In this document: positions 1-7,804 of the stretch, piece after piece
Layout of the letters: every line of letters begins with the position of its first letter
How positions within the stretch are numbered: the first letter of the stretch is position 1
Origin: a virus
DNA: 43,856 bases
Virus record (IMG/VR): IMGVR_UViG_3300020477_000791
Coordinates: 1 to 43,856 of that record
Reading direction: 5' to 3' (one strand)
The notes under the pieces: generated by a model
Told to the model about the DNA's origin: nothing
The model's database searches: none
Seen by the model: the letters and a program-made list of their open reading frames with translations, nothing else
Made by a program: the position numbers and the translations under genes

Positions 1-504
1 GTCTCTTTCGCTTGCTCTTTTGCATTTGGTGAAAACAAGCTTATGGAAGGGTCAGCAAAAATTATATCCCTTATCGCCAGAGATGAAAATCAACATCTCG
101 CCCTCACGCAAAATATATTAAATAACTGGAAGAAGGGTGATGATCCTGATATGGTAGAGATTTGTAAGGAAGAAGAAGAGTGGACATATAAGATGTTTGA
201 TTTATGTGTAAATGAAGAGAAGAAATGGGCGGATTATTTGTTTAAAGATGAAAGTATGATAGGATTAAATGATAGACTTCTTCATCAGTATGTTGAGTGG
301 ATTGCAAATCGTCGCCTTAGGTCTATCGGTTTGAAACCTCAGTATGATATTCCATTGAAAAATAATCCATTACCTTGGACTGAACATTGGATTTCGTCAA
401 AAGGACTTCAAGTAGCACCACAAGAAACGGAGGTAGAAAGCTATGTCGTCGGAGGAATCAAACAAGATGTCAAAAAAGACACCTTCTCAGGATTCAAACT
501 CTGA
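1..504 (+). CDS. nrdB: Ribonucleotide reductase class I beta subunit, 3' part
   Basis: C-terminal about 167 residues of the aerobic ribonucleotide reductase small subunit, which carries the diiron-tyrosyl radical used to make deoxynucleotides. The reading frame is open from base 1, so the gene starts outside the window. The segment carries the helix EGSAKIISLIARDENQHLAL, matching the NrdB region with iron-ligand Glu and His, and the family C-terminus VAPQETEVESYVVGGI, ending GFKL; this tail docks on NrdA. Phage T4 and its cyanophage relatives carry nrdA/nrdB to supply dNTPs. It is followed directly by a small overlapping ORF and glycogen phosphorylase. Confidence 0.95.
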   Translation, partial: VSFACSFAFGENKLMEGSAKIISLIARDENQHLALTQNILNNWKKGDDPDMVEICKEEEEWTYKMFDLCVNEEKKWADYLFKDESMIGLNDRLLHQYVEWIANRRLRSIGLKPQYDIPLKNNPLPWTEHWISSKGLQVAPQETEVESYVVGGIKQDVKKDTFSGFKL

Positions 505-586
505 GGAAATAGAATGGGATATCGAAGATATGAAAAGAGCAATTTTAGATGCTGCCGATGATTATGACAAACTTATAGGGGGATAA
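443..586 (+). CDS. Small acidic hypothetical protein overlapping nrdB
   Basis: A 47-codon ORF starting inside nrdB in another frame; its TAA stop shares a base with the ATG of the glycogen phosphorylase gene (TAATG), which suggests translational coupling. A second in-frame ATG at 467 would shorten the overlap. The product is acidic (EEIEWDIEDMKRAI) with a likely amphipathic helix and no recognised domain. The coupling favours it being real, but the 62-base overlap with nrdB lowers confidence. Confidence 0.45.
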   Translation: MSSEESNKMSKKTPSQDSNSEEIEWDIEDMKRAILDAADDYDKLIGG

Positions 587-2967
587 TGAAAAATAATCTT
601 TATAATGGTATTAAGGAGCGTCTTTTTTATACATTAGGAAAACGTCCTGAAATTGCGACACCTCATGATTTTTATATGGCACTGAGTTATGCTGTAAGAG
701 ATCAGATGATGACTTATTGGTTGGATCTTCCTCGCCATCCGAAGAGAGAAGTAGCCTACCTTTCCGCCGAATTTTTAATTGGTCCACAACTTAATAATAA
801 TCTTATTGGTTTGGGTATAAGGGATGAGGCAGTTAAAGCATTGTCTGAATATGATTATTCATTAGAGCAAATATTAGATGTAGCAGAAGAACCTGGACTA
901 GGTAATGGTGGATTAGGTCGCCTTGCAGCGTGTTATATGGAGTCCTTAGCCAGTCTTAAAGTACCTGCTACTGGTTATGGTATAAGATATAAGTATGGAA
1001 TTTTTAAGCAGTTAATCAAAGATAATCAACAAATAGAAATCACTGATAATTGGTTACATGGAGAATGGCCATGGGAACTGTGTCAACCAGATGAGTCTGT
1101 CTTTGTAGGATTTGGTGGGAGAGTAGAAAATTATGTGTCAGATAGAGGTAATTATAGAGTAAGATGGGTTCCTGATGAACAAGTAGTGGCGGTTCCCTAT
1201 GATGTATTACAGTTGGGATATAGAGTTAATTCTTGTAATAGATTAAGATTATGGAGAGCAGATGCTACGGAAACATTTGATTTTTATGCCTTTAATATTG
1301 GTGATTACTTGGGATCAGTAGAGCAGAGTGTATCTTCCGAGACTATCTCTAAGGTATTGTATCCTAATGATGGTACAGACCAAGGTAAGATACTAAGATT
1401 AAAGCAGCAACACTTCTTTGTAAGTGCTTCTTTACAGGATATGCTTAATAGTTTGGATAGAATGGAGGTTCCCATAGAGCAATTCTCTGAACATTGGCAA
1501 GTACAATTAAATGATACTCATCCTTCTATCGCAGTAGCAGAGTTGATGAGACTTCTGGTTGATGAACGGCATATAGAATGGGATCAGGCATGGGAAATAA
1601 CACATCAATCTATTGCTTATACTAATCATACGCTTTTACCAGAAGCATTAGAGAAATGGGATCTTAAATTGTTTAAGACTCTTCTCCCTCGACACATGGA
1701 GATTATCTATGAGATTAATCGTCGGTTCTTACAGGTAGTAAGACTTCAATATCCCGGTGATGATTCTATGTTAGAGAAGATGTCTATCATTGATGAACAT
1801 GGTAATAAGTCGGTGCGTATGGCCCACCTTGCTACTGTGGGTTCTCATCATGTTAATGGAGTTGCAGCATTACATTCTGAATTAGTTAAGACTCAATTGA
1901 TGCCAGAATTCTATGATTTATGGCCACATAAGTTTACGAATGTAACTAATGGCGTTACTCCCAGAAGGTGGGTAGCATCCTGCAATCCAGCTCTTGCAGA
2001 AGTTCTTGATGAATATGTTGGAACAGAGTGGATTACTAATATGGATTCTCTTCACTTGTTAGAGAATAAATTTGATCCTTCTCTTGTAGATAAACTGGGT
2101 GAAGCAAAAGTACTTGGGAAGCATCATCTGGCTACCTATATCTTTGATAATTTGGGTATATCAGTAGATCCTTCTAGTATGTTTGATGTGCAGGTTAAAA
2201 GGATACATGAATATAAGAGACAACATCTTTTGGCTTTATGGATTGTTTATCAATATATTAGGATTAAGAATGGTGGAGATTACGTTCCACGTACTGTTAT
2301 TTTTGGAGGTAAAGCAGCACCTGGATATTATATGGCAAAGATGATAATACAATTTATTTGCCATATAGCAGAGGTGGTTAATAATGATCCTGATATGGAT
2401 GGTAAGTTAAGAGTAATTTTCTTACCAAATTATAGTGTGAAGTTAGGAGAGAAAGTATATCCTGCTGCTGATCTGTCAGAACAAATTTCTACTGCTGGTA
2501 AAGAAGCATCAGGTACAGGTAATATGAAGTTCCAGATGAATGGTGCTTTAACTATTGGAACTCTTGATGGTGCTAATGTAGAGATACGGGATTTGGTAGG
2601 AGAGGAAAACTTTTTCCTCTTTGGACATGATGAGAAAGGCATAGCAGAATTATGGCAGAAAGGATATGATCCAAAGAGTCATATGAGTTCTGAATTATGG
2701 GATGTAATAAACCTTATTAAGGGTGGACATTTTAGTCAAGGAGATAAAGAATACTTTAAACCTTTGGTAGATAATCTTATGAATCATGATCCTTTCTGTG
2801 TCTTTGCCGATTTTTCTGATTATCTTGATGCACAGGATAGAGTAAGTAGTGCATGGAGAGATCGGAAGATATGGAATAAGATGTCCTGCATTAACATCGC
2901 AAGATCAGGATTCTTCTCATCAGATCGTTCTATAAGAGAATATTGTAAAAATATATGGAAAATTTAA
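586..2967 (+). CDS. glgP: Glycogen/alpha-glucan phosphorylase (GT35)
   Basis: Full-length 793-residue alpha-glucan phosphorylase that releases glucose-1-phosphate from glycogen using PLP. Visible family signatures are PGLGNGGLGRLAACYMESLA near residue 105, LNDTHPSIAVAELMRLL in the middle, FTNVTNGVTPRRW, VQVKRIHEYKRQ, and the PLP site EASGTGNMKFQMN with Lys648 as the Schiff-base lysine, followed by TLDGANVEI. Bacterial GlgP is about 800-850 residues, so this is not truncated; the N-terminus is slightly short. Base composition resembles its phage neighbours. It lies between nrdB and a phosphomannomutase. Inferred role: mobilising host glycogen for the pentose phosphate pathway, nucleotide synthesis or sugar-nucleotide synthesis. 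The family is certain; the role during infection is inferred. Confidence 0.97.
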   Translation: MKNNLYNGIKERLFYTLGKRPEIATPHDFYMALSYAVRDQMMTYWLDLPRHPKREVAYLSAEFLIGPQLNNNLIGLGIRDEAVKALSEYDYSLEQILDVAEEPGLGNGGLGRLAACYMESLASLKVPATGYGIRYKYGIFKQLIKDNQQIEITDNWLHGEWPWELCQPDESVFVGFGGRVENYVSDRGNYRVRWVPDEQVVAVPYDVLQLGYRVNSCNRLRLWRADATETFDFYAFNIGDYLGSVEQSVSSETISKVLYPNDGTDQGKILRLKQQHFFVSASLQDMLNSLDRMEVPIEQFSEHWQVQLNDTHPSIAVAELMRLLVDERHIEWDQAWEITHQSIAYTNHTLLPEALEKWDLKLFKTLLPRHMEIIYEINRRFLQVVRLQYPGDDSMLEKMSIIDEHGNKSVRMAHLATVGSHHVNGVAALHSELVKTQLMPEFYDLWPHKFTNVTNGVTPRRWVASCNPALAEVLDEYVGTEWITNMDSLHLLENKFDPSLVDKLGEAKVLGKHHLATYIFDNLGISVDPSSMFDVQVKRIHEYKRQHLLALWIVYQYIRIKNGGDYVPRTVIFGGKAAPGYYMAKMIIQFICHIAEVVNNDPDMDGKLRVIFLPNYSVKLGEKVYPAADLSEQISTAGKEASGTGNMKFQMNGALTIGTLDGANVEIRDLVGEENFFLFGHDEKGIAELWQKGYDPKSHMSSELWDVINLIKGGHFSQGDKEYFKPLVDNLMNHDPFCVFADFSDYLDAQDRVSSAWRDRKIWNKMSCINIARSGFFSSDRSIREYCKNIWKI

Positions 2968-3671
2968 AATTTATTTTTGATATTGATGGGACATTAACTC
3001 CTAGTAGGAGAAAAATTGATCCTGATTTTCATGAGTACTTTCTTGATTTTGCTCATAAGAATGATGTTTATCTGGTTACAGGAAGTAATAGGGAGAAGAC
3101 CATAGAACAGATAGGTGAGGGTCTGTTTAATGCCTCTCAGAGGGTATATAATTGTGCTGGTAATGATGTTTATGAAGGGGAGAAGAATGTTTATAGAACG
3201 CCATGGGAACTTCCTGATGAGGCACGGAGATTCTTACAAGATGAATTAGATTATAGTGTATTTCCCATTAAGACGGGTACTCATATAGAAAAGAGACCAG
3301 GATGTGTGAATTTTAGTATTTTGGGAAGGGGTGCTACCTTTGAAGAAAGAGATGTATATAAGAAATGGGATAAAGAAAGGGAGGAAAGAGTAGATATTGC
3401 TGGAAGATTTAATGACAGATTCCCCGATTTATATGCTTTTGTAGGTGGTGAGACAGGTGTGGATATATCTCTTAAAGGGGCTGATAAGAGTCAGATATTA
3501 AGAGATTTTAAGGAAGGGGATAATATACGTTTCTTTGGTGATAGAATGGATGAAAATGGAAATGATTATCCATTAGCCATTGCTATTGCCGAAAACCATA
3601 TGGGATATGCATTTCAGGTAGATGGTTATAAAGACGTGTGGGAGATGTTAAAAAAGAAAACCCATGCATGA
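2955..3671 (+). CDS. Phosphomannomutase, eukaryotic (PMM/HAD) type
   Basis: A 238-residue HAD-superfamily protein resembling eukaryotic-type phosphomannomutases, which interconvert mannose-6-P and mannose-1-P, rather than the larger bacterial ManB. HAD motif I is FDIDGTLTP with Asp9 and Asp11; the cap-region motif is RPGCVNFSILGRGAT; the late motif is GETGVDISLKGADKSQ; motif IV is FFGDRMDENGNDYP with Asp196. It overlaps glgP by 13 bases and the next gene by 8, so it is part of a coupled run. Mannose-1-P is the precursor of GDP-mannose, the substrate of the Gmd and GDP-mannose 3,5-epimerase homologues encoded at 10799 and 13994. Confidence 0.85.
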   Translation: MENLKFIFDIDGTLTPSRRKIDPDFHEYFLDFAHKNDVYLVTGSNREKTIEQIGEGLFNASQRVYNCAGNDVYEGEKNVYRTPWELPDEARRFLQDELDYSVFPIKTGTHIEKRPGCVNFSILGRGATFEERDVYKKWDKEREERVDIAGRFNDRFPDLYAFVGGETGVDISLKGADKSQILRDFKEGDNIRFFGDRMDENGNDYPLAIAIAENHMGYAFQVDGYKDVWEMLKKKTHA

Positions 3672-4161
3672 CTTCCCAATAAAAATTATTGATAATTTTT
3701 TAGATCCAATAGATCTTAAGAAGGTTATAGGTGAGACTAGTTGTCAGGAATGGAAGATACAACAAACTGATATTAGAAAGAGTAATCATCTACCATTTCT
3801 AATCAGAGAGGTGTCTCATGATGAGTTTTTTAATTCTTATTTGTTTAATAAAGTTAAGGACGAGTTAGATGGTGATTATAAATTAGAAAGAGTATATTTT
3901 AATGGACAATGGTATGGAAGAGAGGGATCATTTCATCAGGATGGATGTGATTTAACTGCATTGTTGTATGTACAACACTATGAGTATGGGTGGGGTGGGT
4001 TTACTGAAATTATGACATCACCAAATTCACCAACCGTTATTCATCCTTTACAGAATAGATTAGTGATTTTTCCTGGAAGGATTATGCATAAGGGGTATTC
4101 ATTTTCTTATCAGATTTGTCCTATGAGACTGAGTTTAGCATTTAAGATTCAAACTAAATAA
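3664..4161 (+). CDS. 2-oxoglutarate/Fe(II)-dependent oxygenase
   Basis: A 165-residue protein with the 2-oxoglutarate Fe(II) dioxygenase triad: FHQDG supplies His91 and Asp93, the distal His142 lies in GRIMHKG, and Arg155 in MRLSLAF is placed to bind 2-oxoglutarate. T4-like cyanophages commonly carry such small oxygenases; substrates are mostly unknown. It overlaps the phosphomannomutase gene by 8 bases. The stop codon is in the same frame as the following GIY-YIG-like ORF. Confidence 0.85.
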   Translation: MHDFPIKIIDNFLDPIDLKKVIGETSCQEWKIQQTDIRKSNHLPFLIREVSHDEFFNSYLFNKVKDELDGDYKLERVYFNGQWYGREGSFHQDGCDLTALLYVQHYEYGWGGFTEIMTSPNSPTVIHPLQNRLVIFPGRIMHKGYSFSYQICPMRLSLAFKIQTK

Positions 4162-4185
4162 GAATATGACTATAAAGATTGGAAA

Positions 4186-4653
4186 GTGGAAACCACCCCA
4201 AAGACCACAGTGGGTGAAGGAACTTATGAGAACCCCTGGACATATAAGGGTACAACTTTTACTACTGCTGATATTGACAATTTCTTCGGTTTCGTCTACT
4301 GTATTACTAATGTTCAAACAGGAAGGAAGTACATCGGGCGTAAGTATTTCTGGAAGTTTAGAACTCCGCGAGGTAAAAAAAGAAAAGTAAAATCTGAATC
4401 TGATTGGAAGAAGTATTATGGGTCTTGTCCGGAACTTAAAGAAGAGATTCAACGATTGGGCAGATCGTGTTTTAGCCGAGTTATCCTCAGCTTACATCAC
4501 ACAGCTGGCAAAACAAACTACGAAGAAACGAGACAGCTCTTTACAAACAACGTCCTCACTGAATCCCTTGACAACGGAACACCAAAGTACTACAATAGTA
4601 ACATCCTCTCCCGGTACTTTAGAAAAGACTATTATGAAGGTGGACTCGACTGA
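4186..4653 (+). CDS. GIY-YIG-like nuclease-related protein (start uncertain)
   Basis: A 155-residue product with a degenerate GIY-YIG-type N-terminus (GFVYCITNVQTGRKYIGRKY), a basic stretch (RGKKRKVKSE) and SDWKKYYGS, a pattern seen in Seg-like and related phage proteins. GTG at 4186 is the first usable start and has no well-placed Shine-Dalgarno. The frame is open back to the previous stop (4159-4161), and the codons in between read DYKDWK, which looks like conserved N-terminal sequence without a start codon. Gain of one base just after the ATG at 4166 would restore a start. It may be a truncated or frameshifted gene. Confidence 0.6.
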   Translation: METTPKTTVGEGTYENPWTYKGTTFTTADIDNFFGFVYCITNVQTGRKYIGRKYFWKFRTPRGKKRKVKSESDWKKYYGSCPELKEEIQRLGRSCFSRVILSLHHTAGKTNYEETRQLFTNNVLTESLDNGTPKYYNSNILSRYFRKDYYEGGLD

Positions 4654-4810
4654 TGATATTGTTGCTCATATTCGTGAGTGGTCAATTGATAAAGTAGAGT
4701 CAGCACAATCCATTGGTAATAAAGATGCTATATATAAAGAGTTTGAAGAATGGATTGAGTTGGAAGATGAGAATGAATTAGAAATAATTTCATTAGAACC
4801 AGACGATTAA
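4634..4810 (+). CDS. Small acidic hypothetical protein
   Basis: A 58-residue acidic protein beginning MKVDSTDDIVAHIREWSID and ending ELEIISLEPDD. The ATG at 4634 is preferred because it lies just before the end of the GIY-YIG-like gene, with AAAAGA upstream; the longer in-frame extension back to 4418 only shadows that gene. No domain is recognised. It is probably cytoplasmic and helical. A hairpin and the dTDP-glucose dehydratase gene follow. Confidence 0.6.
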   Translation: MKVDSTDDIVAHIREWSIDKVESAQSIGNKDAIYKEFEEWIELEDENELEIISLEPDD

Positions 4811-4821
4811 TTAATGGGCAT

Positions 4822-4848
4822 CGGAGACACCACCACCACCCGTCTCCG
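4822..4848 (+). terminator. GC-rich hairpin, possible terminator or processing site
   Basis: A perfect 7-base inverted repeat, CGGAGAC at 4822-4828 and GTCTCCG at 4842-4848, flanks a 13-base ACC-repeat loop in the gap between two genes. No T-tract follows directly, so a classical intrinsic terminator is not proven; it could be an mRNA stabilising or processing structure ahead of the next gene. Confidence 0.4.
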
Positions 4849-4872
4849 TGTAAGTCCCGCAAATTTTATAAG

Positions 4873-5796
4873 ATGATATTAGTAACAGGCGGAGCAGGAT
4901 TTATAGGCAGTAATTTTCTTCACTACCTTCATAAGGTAACTGATGATGAAGTTATTGTATTGGATAGTTTAACTTATGCTGCTAATGAAAAATATATTCC
5001 TGATCATTGTCATTTTATTTGGTGTGATATCAGAAATGAAGATCATGTAAATTATCTTTTTAATAAGTTTAAACCAAATAAAGTATTTCACTTTGCAGCA
5101 GAAAGTCACGTAGACAAGTCTATTACAAATTCTAATCCTTTTATTAGTACTAATATTAATGGAACGATTAATCTTTTAAATGCTAGTCTTCAAGTTAAGG
5201 TTGAGAAATTCCATCATATTTCTACCGATGAAGTTTACGGTTCTCTTGATTATGATGATGAAGAACTTTTTAAGGAAACAACTCCTTATGATCCTCGTAA
5301 TCCTTACTCTGCTACTAAAGCAGCAGCAGAACATTTTGTAACCAGTTGGCATAATACTTATGGTCTTCCTTATCTTATCACTAGCTCTTCAAACAATTAT
5401 GGTCCAGGACAACATGAGGAAAAATTAATTCCTAAGGTTGTTACCAATGCATTGAGGAATGAAATAACTTATATGCATGATGGGGGTGAACAAATAAGAG
5501 ATTGGATACATGTAGATGATCATTGTGATGCTATTTGGACTTTAGATAAACACAATATTTTAAATGAGAAATTTAATATTGGTGGTGGATGTGAATTACA
5601 AAATATTCAGGTAACCAAAAAGATTTTAGATATATTAGATAAACCTAATAGTTTAATTGGTTTTTCTAATGAGAGACCTGGAGTAGATAAAAGGTATGGA
5701 ACTGATTTTTCTAAACTTACACAGAGAACTGGATGGATTCCTACCATATCATTCGATAAAGGACTCCAAGAAACAGTGGAATTTTATAAATATTAG
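4873..5796 (+). CDS. rfbB: dTDP-glucose 4,6-dehydratase
   Basis: A 307-residue extended short-chain dehydrogenase. The NAD-binding glycine motif is TGGAGFIGSN at the N-terminus, the catalytic segment is STDEVYG, and the active-site YxxxK is YSATK (Tyr145, Lys149). NNYGPGQHEEKLIP and the later DWIHVDDHCDA are typical of RfbB/RmlB, which converts dTDP-glucose to dTDP-4-keto-6-deoxyglucose. No RmlA, RmlC or RmlD is visible in the window, so the host must supply dTDP-glucose and the next steps. Related nucleotide-sugar dehydratases cannot be excluded. Glycogen phosphorylase upstream yields glucose-1-P, the precursor of dTDP-glucose. Confidence 0.88.
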   Translation: MILVTGGAGFIGSNFLHYLHKVTDDEVIVLDSLTYAANEKYIPDHCHFIWCDIRNEDHVNYLFNKFKPNKVFHFAAESHVDKSITNSNPFISTNINGTINLLNASLQVKVEKFHHISTDEVYGSLDYDDEELFKETTPYDPRNPYSATKAAAEHFVTSWHNTYGLPYLITSSSNNYGPGQHEEKLIPKVVTNALRNEITYMHDGGEQIRDWIHVDDHCDAIWTLDKHNILNEKFNIGGGCELQNIQVTKKILDILDKPNSLIGFSNERPGVDKRYGTDFSKLTQRTGWIPTISFDKGLQETVEFYKY

Positions 5797-6099
5797 TGGT
5801 GAATAGAGATTTACAGGATGAAAAGAGATGTTAGTAGTACGATGCAGGAGTTGTAACAAAGAATTATCCAGCCATGAAACGCAATCTAAATGCTGTGGCT
5901 GTCCCAATATGACAACCGTTAAAGGAGATTCTATATCAGCGGTTGACTTAGACCAAGTAATAATGTTACAATCAGATAGTAAACCATCTAAAAGACAATC
6001 ACTCTTTTCTCCACAAGAATTACAGTTTCAAGAAGAAAGACGTAAAAGAAAAGTTCGTAAATTAGATTTTGAGGTTAGATAAGTAAATCTCTATCCACT
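5795..6099. repeat. Imperfect inverted repeat flanking the zinc-ribbon gene
   Basis: The left arm at 5795-5814 reads AGTGG, then TGA, then ATAGAGATTTAC; the right arm at 6083-6099 is its reverse complement without the three extra bases (GTAAATCTCTATCCACT). The arms sit just outside the 5828-6082 gene, so 17 bases pair across it. The arms could form a long-range mRNA stem or mark a movable cassette; no transposase is present. Confidence 0.7.
5828..6082 (+). CDS. Zinc-ribbon-like cyanophage protein
   Basis: An 84-residue protein with an N-terminal four-cysteine zinc-binding pattern (CRSCNKEL then CCGCPNMT, cysteines within residues 6-25) and a basic C-terminal helix (EERRKRKVRK). I recognise the overall pattern as one of the small conserved T4-like cyanophage proteins; the function is unknown, though nucleic-acid binding is plausible. 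It lies between two arms of an inverted repeat. Confidence 0.75.
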   Translation: MLVVRCRSCNKELSSHETQSKCCGCPNMTTVKGDSISAVDLDQVIMLQSDSKPSKRQSLFSPQELQFQEERRKRKVRKLDFEVR

Positions 6100-6118
6100 G
6101 TCGAATTCAGTTTCAACT

Positions 6119-6325
6119 ATGGATAATTACAACACCGATGCTAAACTTTATGAAAATATGGTGAAGACAAAAAAGATTTATGAGGACACTGATAAGACCG
6201 ATGATGAGGTTTATATCAGAGCATGTGAATATTTGTCTACGCATCGAAACCCTGAGGATATATACAATAAGGCTAGAGAACCTATGAAAATTGACATTAA
6301 AGATCCGCCAAATGGATTATCCTAA
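6119..6325 (+). CDS. Small hypothetical protein
   Basis: A 68-residue hydrophilic protein rich in Asp, Lys and Tyr (for example KTKKIYEDTDKTDDEVYIRA), probably soluble and helical. No domain is recognised. Its 3' end overlaps the start of the following membrane-protein gene by 14 bases in another frame. The gap before it holds the right arm of the inverted repeat. Confidence 0.6.
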   Translation: MDNYNTDAKLYENMVKTKKIYEDTDKTDDEVYIRACEYLSTHRNPEDIYNKAREPMKIDIKDPPNGLS

Positions 6326-6623
6326 TCCACAACAGTATTATAATAAAGAAGAAGTTGACGCAATGATTGCTGCGGCTGTTGCGGAGGCTCATGAGGCGGA
6401 TAGGATATTGATGGCAAAGCATAATAAGACTGCTACTATCATTAGTATGATTTTGGGAGGTTTGTGTTTAGCCTTATTTGTAGATGGATTATTAAGATTG
6501 TTAGGTATCATCCCACCTTTTGCTGATATAGATATAAGTATAGTTGATAAGATTGTTGATAAGGTGGAAAGTGATGTAATACCATTAGTACAACAAGCAA
6601 AAGGATACATCCCAAGGATATGA
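6312..6623 (+). CDS. Single-pass membrane protein, unknown
   Basis: A 103-residue protein: an N-terminal helix ([20 protein letters not shown]), one transmembrane segment around residues 43-65 ([19 protein letters not shown]) and an amphipathic C-terminal helix ([17 protein letters not shown]). The ATG at 6312 is preferred to an in-frame TTG at 6291. The stop overlaps the NdhI start, so it is translationally coupled to ndhI. The N-terminal [12 protein letters not shown] resembles small cyanophage membrane proteins; function unknown. Confidence 0.65.
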   Translation: MDYPNPQQYYNKEEVDAMIAAAVAEAHEADRILMAKHNKTATIISMILGGLCLALFVDGLLRLLGIIPPFADIDISIVDKIVDKVESDVIPLVQQAKGYIPRI

Positions 6624-7177
6624 ATAGAGTATTTAAATATCTTAAAGAGATAAAAGATACTGCTAAATATATGCTACAAGGGTTACAAGTGACCTTTGAT
6701 CATATGGGTAGACGACCTATAACGATCCAATATCCTTATGAGAAACTCATTCCTTCTGAACGTTACCGTGGTCGTATTCATTTCGAGCTTGATAAGTGCA
6801 TTGCTTGTGAAGTATGCGTTAGAGTATGTCCAATAAATCTCCCAGTGGTCGATTGGGTATTTAACAAAGAAGCAAAGAAAAAGGAATTAAGAAACTATTC
6901 GATAGACTTTGGGGTTTGCATATTCTGTGGGAACTGTGTAGAATATTGCCCAACCAATTGTTTATCCATGACGGAGGAATATGAACTGGCTGCATTTGAT
7001 CGGCACTCACTCAACTTTGATAATGTCGCTCTTGGACGACTGCCCACTAATGTTACAACTGATCCCTCAGTTAGGGCCATGCGTGAGTTGGCTTACTTAC
7101 CAAAAGGGAAGATGGATCCCCACGAAGTACCAGCAGATGATCCCAGAGTCGGTATAGATTGGTTGATAGAAAAATGA
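6620..7177 (+). CDS. ndhI: NAD(P)H dehydrogenase (NDH-1) subunit I, 2x[4Fe-4S]
   Basis: A 185-residue ferredoxin-like subunit of the cyanobacterial NDH-1 complex, which accepts electrons from ferredoxin in cyclic electron flow and respiration. Two complete cluster motifs are visible: [12 protein letters not shown] (about residues 60-71) and [12 protein letters not shown] (about 99-110). [20 protein letters not shown] and IHFELDKC are characteristic of cyanobacterial NdhI, and the length fits. It overlaps both neighbours by 4 bases (ATGA) and leads a run of tiny membrane-protein genes. ndhI is known from a few cyanophages; the inferred role is boosting cyclic electron flow and ATP during infection. 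Confidence 0.96.
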   Translation: MNRVFKYLKEIKDTAKYMLQGLQVTFDHMGRRPITIQYPYEKLIPSERYRGRIHFELDKCIACEVCVRVCPINLPVVDWVFNKEAKKKELRNYSIDFGVCIFCGNCVEYCPTNCLSMTEEYELAAFDRHSLNFDNVALGRLPTNVTTDPSVRAMRELAYLPKGKMDPHEVPADDPRVGIDWLIEK

Positions 7178-7347
7178 GAACACAGAGTAAGGAAAATTAT
7201 TATTATGTTTTCTGGACTCTGGCAATGATTGCTTTTATAGTCCCTCAGGTGTTTACTGCGTATGCTTATATGAATATTAAAAGTCTTCTTGAAAAACCTT
7301 TTAAGATAGAGATCGTACAACCTTCTAATTTAAAATTGAGGTTATAA
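7174..7347 (+). CDS. Small single-pass membrane protein downstream of ndhI
   Basis: A 57-residue protein with one hydrophobic segment ([20 protein letters not shown]) and a C-terminal soluble tail. The ATG at 7174 overlaps the ndhI stop (ATGA), so it is preferred to the upstream TTG at 7159. It could be an accessory subunit for the same complex, but I cannot match it to a named NDH-1 subunit. Confidence 0.6.
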   Translation: MRTQSKENYYYVFWTLAMIAFIVPQVFTAYAYMNIKSLLEKPFKIEIVQPSNLKLRL

Positions 7348-7457
7348 TGATTGATACATCTTGGGGATCAATTAGAATTGCTATTGCTATGGTACTTGGT
7401 GTAGTGTGGTTTTATTTGTTAAATGAAGAATTGAGAAGTAGGGATAAAGATGACTAA
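7347..7457 (+). CDS. Tiny one-helix membrane protein
   Basis: 36 codons: a short N-terminus, a transmembrane stretch (IAIAMVLGVVWFYLL) and a charged end (NEELRSRDKDD). It is coupled to both neighbours through TAATG-type overlaps. The size and layout resemble the low-molecular-weight subunits of thylakoid complexes, but no specific family is recognised. Confidence 0.5.
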   Translation: MIDTSWGSIRIAIAMVLGVVWFYLLNEELRSRDKDD

Positions 7458-7804
7458 TGGATGATTTATCTGCCCTTTTATTTGTAGTTGTATCCATATC
7501 TCTTTTGGCAGGTGCAGTGTGGTTAATAGTTAGTGCTGCTAATTCTAGACCAGTGAGAGATTTTAATGCAGGTCGCTTGACAGGTGAATGGAGTACTGAG
7601 GTAATAAAACCTGTTCATCCTGAAATGAAGGATGTGGAGCCGGGTACTAAATTATTAGGTGTTAATTTTGAGCAGAAAACTGAATGTGATTTGGAAGAAT
7701 ATAGAGATTTACAAGCAAGAATAGAAGCACTTAGATTAGAGTTGGAAGGAGAGGATGAAGAAGATGATGATGATGGTGGAGATGTGGTAATATCTAGAAA
7801 ATGA
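7457..7804 (+). CDS. Single-pass membrane protein with long acidic tail
   Basis: 115 residues: an N-terminal membrane segment (LLFVVVSISLLAGAVWLIV), a conserved-looking block (FNAGRLTGEWSTE, KPVHPEMKDVEPG) and a coiled acidic C-terminus (GEDEEDDDDGGD). The PVHPEM motif loosely recalls small cyanobacterial thylakoid proteins, but I cannot assign a family. It is in the coupled ndhI run. Confidence 0.6.
   Translation: MDDLSALLFVVVSISLLAGAVWLIVSAANSRPVRDFNAGRLTGEWSTEVIKPVHPEMKDVEPGTKLLGVNFEQKTECDLEEYRDLQARIEALRLELEGEDEEDDDDGGDVVISRK

Noticed and set aside
2430-2642. Minus-strand ORF of 70 codons inside glgP
   Set aside because: It lies antisense to the highly conserved PLP-site region, with no ribosome site or recognisable product; a shadow frame.
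4166-4390. Plus-strand ORF starting at ATG 4166
   Set aside because: It overlaps the GIY-YIG-like frame, which carries the recognisable motif; this product has no sensible domain. Its ATG may be the lost start of the real gene.
4418-4633. N-terminal extension of the 4634 gene
   Set aside because: Low-complexity Thr/Ser shadow of the GIY-YIG-like gene; the ATG at 4634 fits the gene border.
7174-7347. Naming the protein after ndhI as NdhP or another NDH-1 subunit
   Set aside because: Position and one helix would fit, but I could not match any specific sequence feature of a known subunit.
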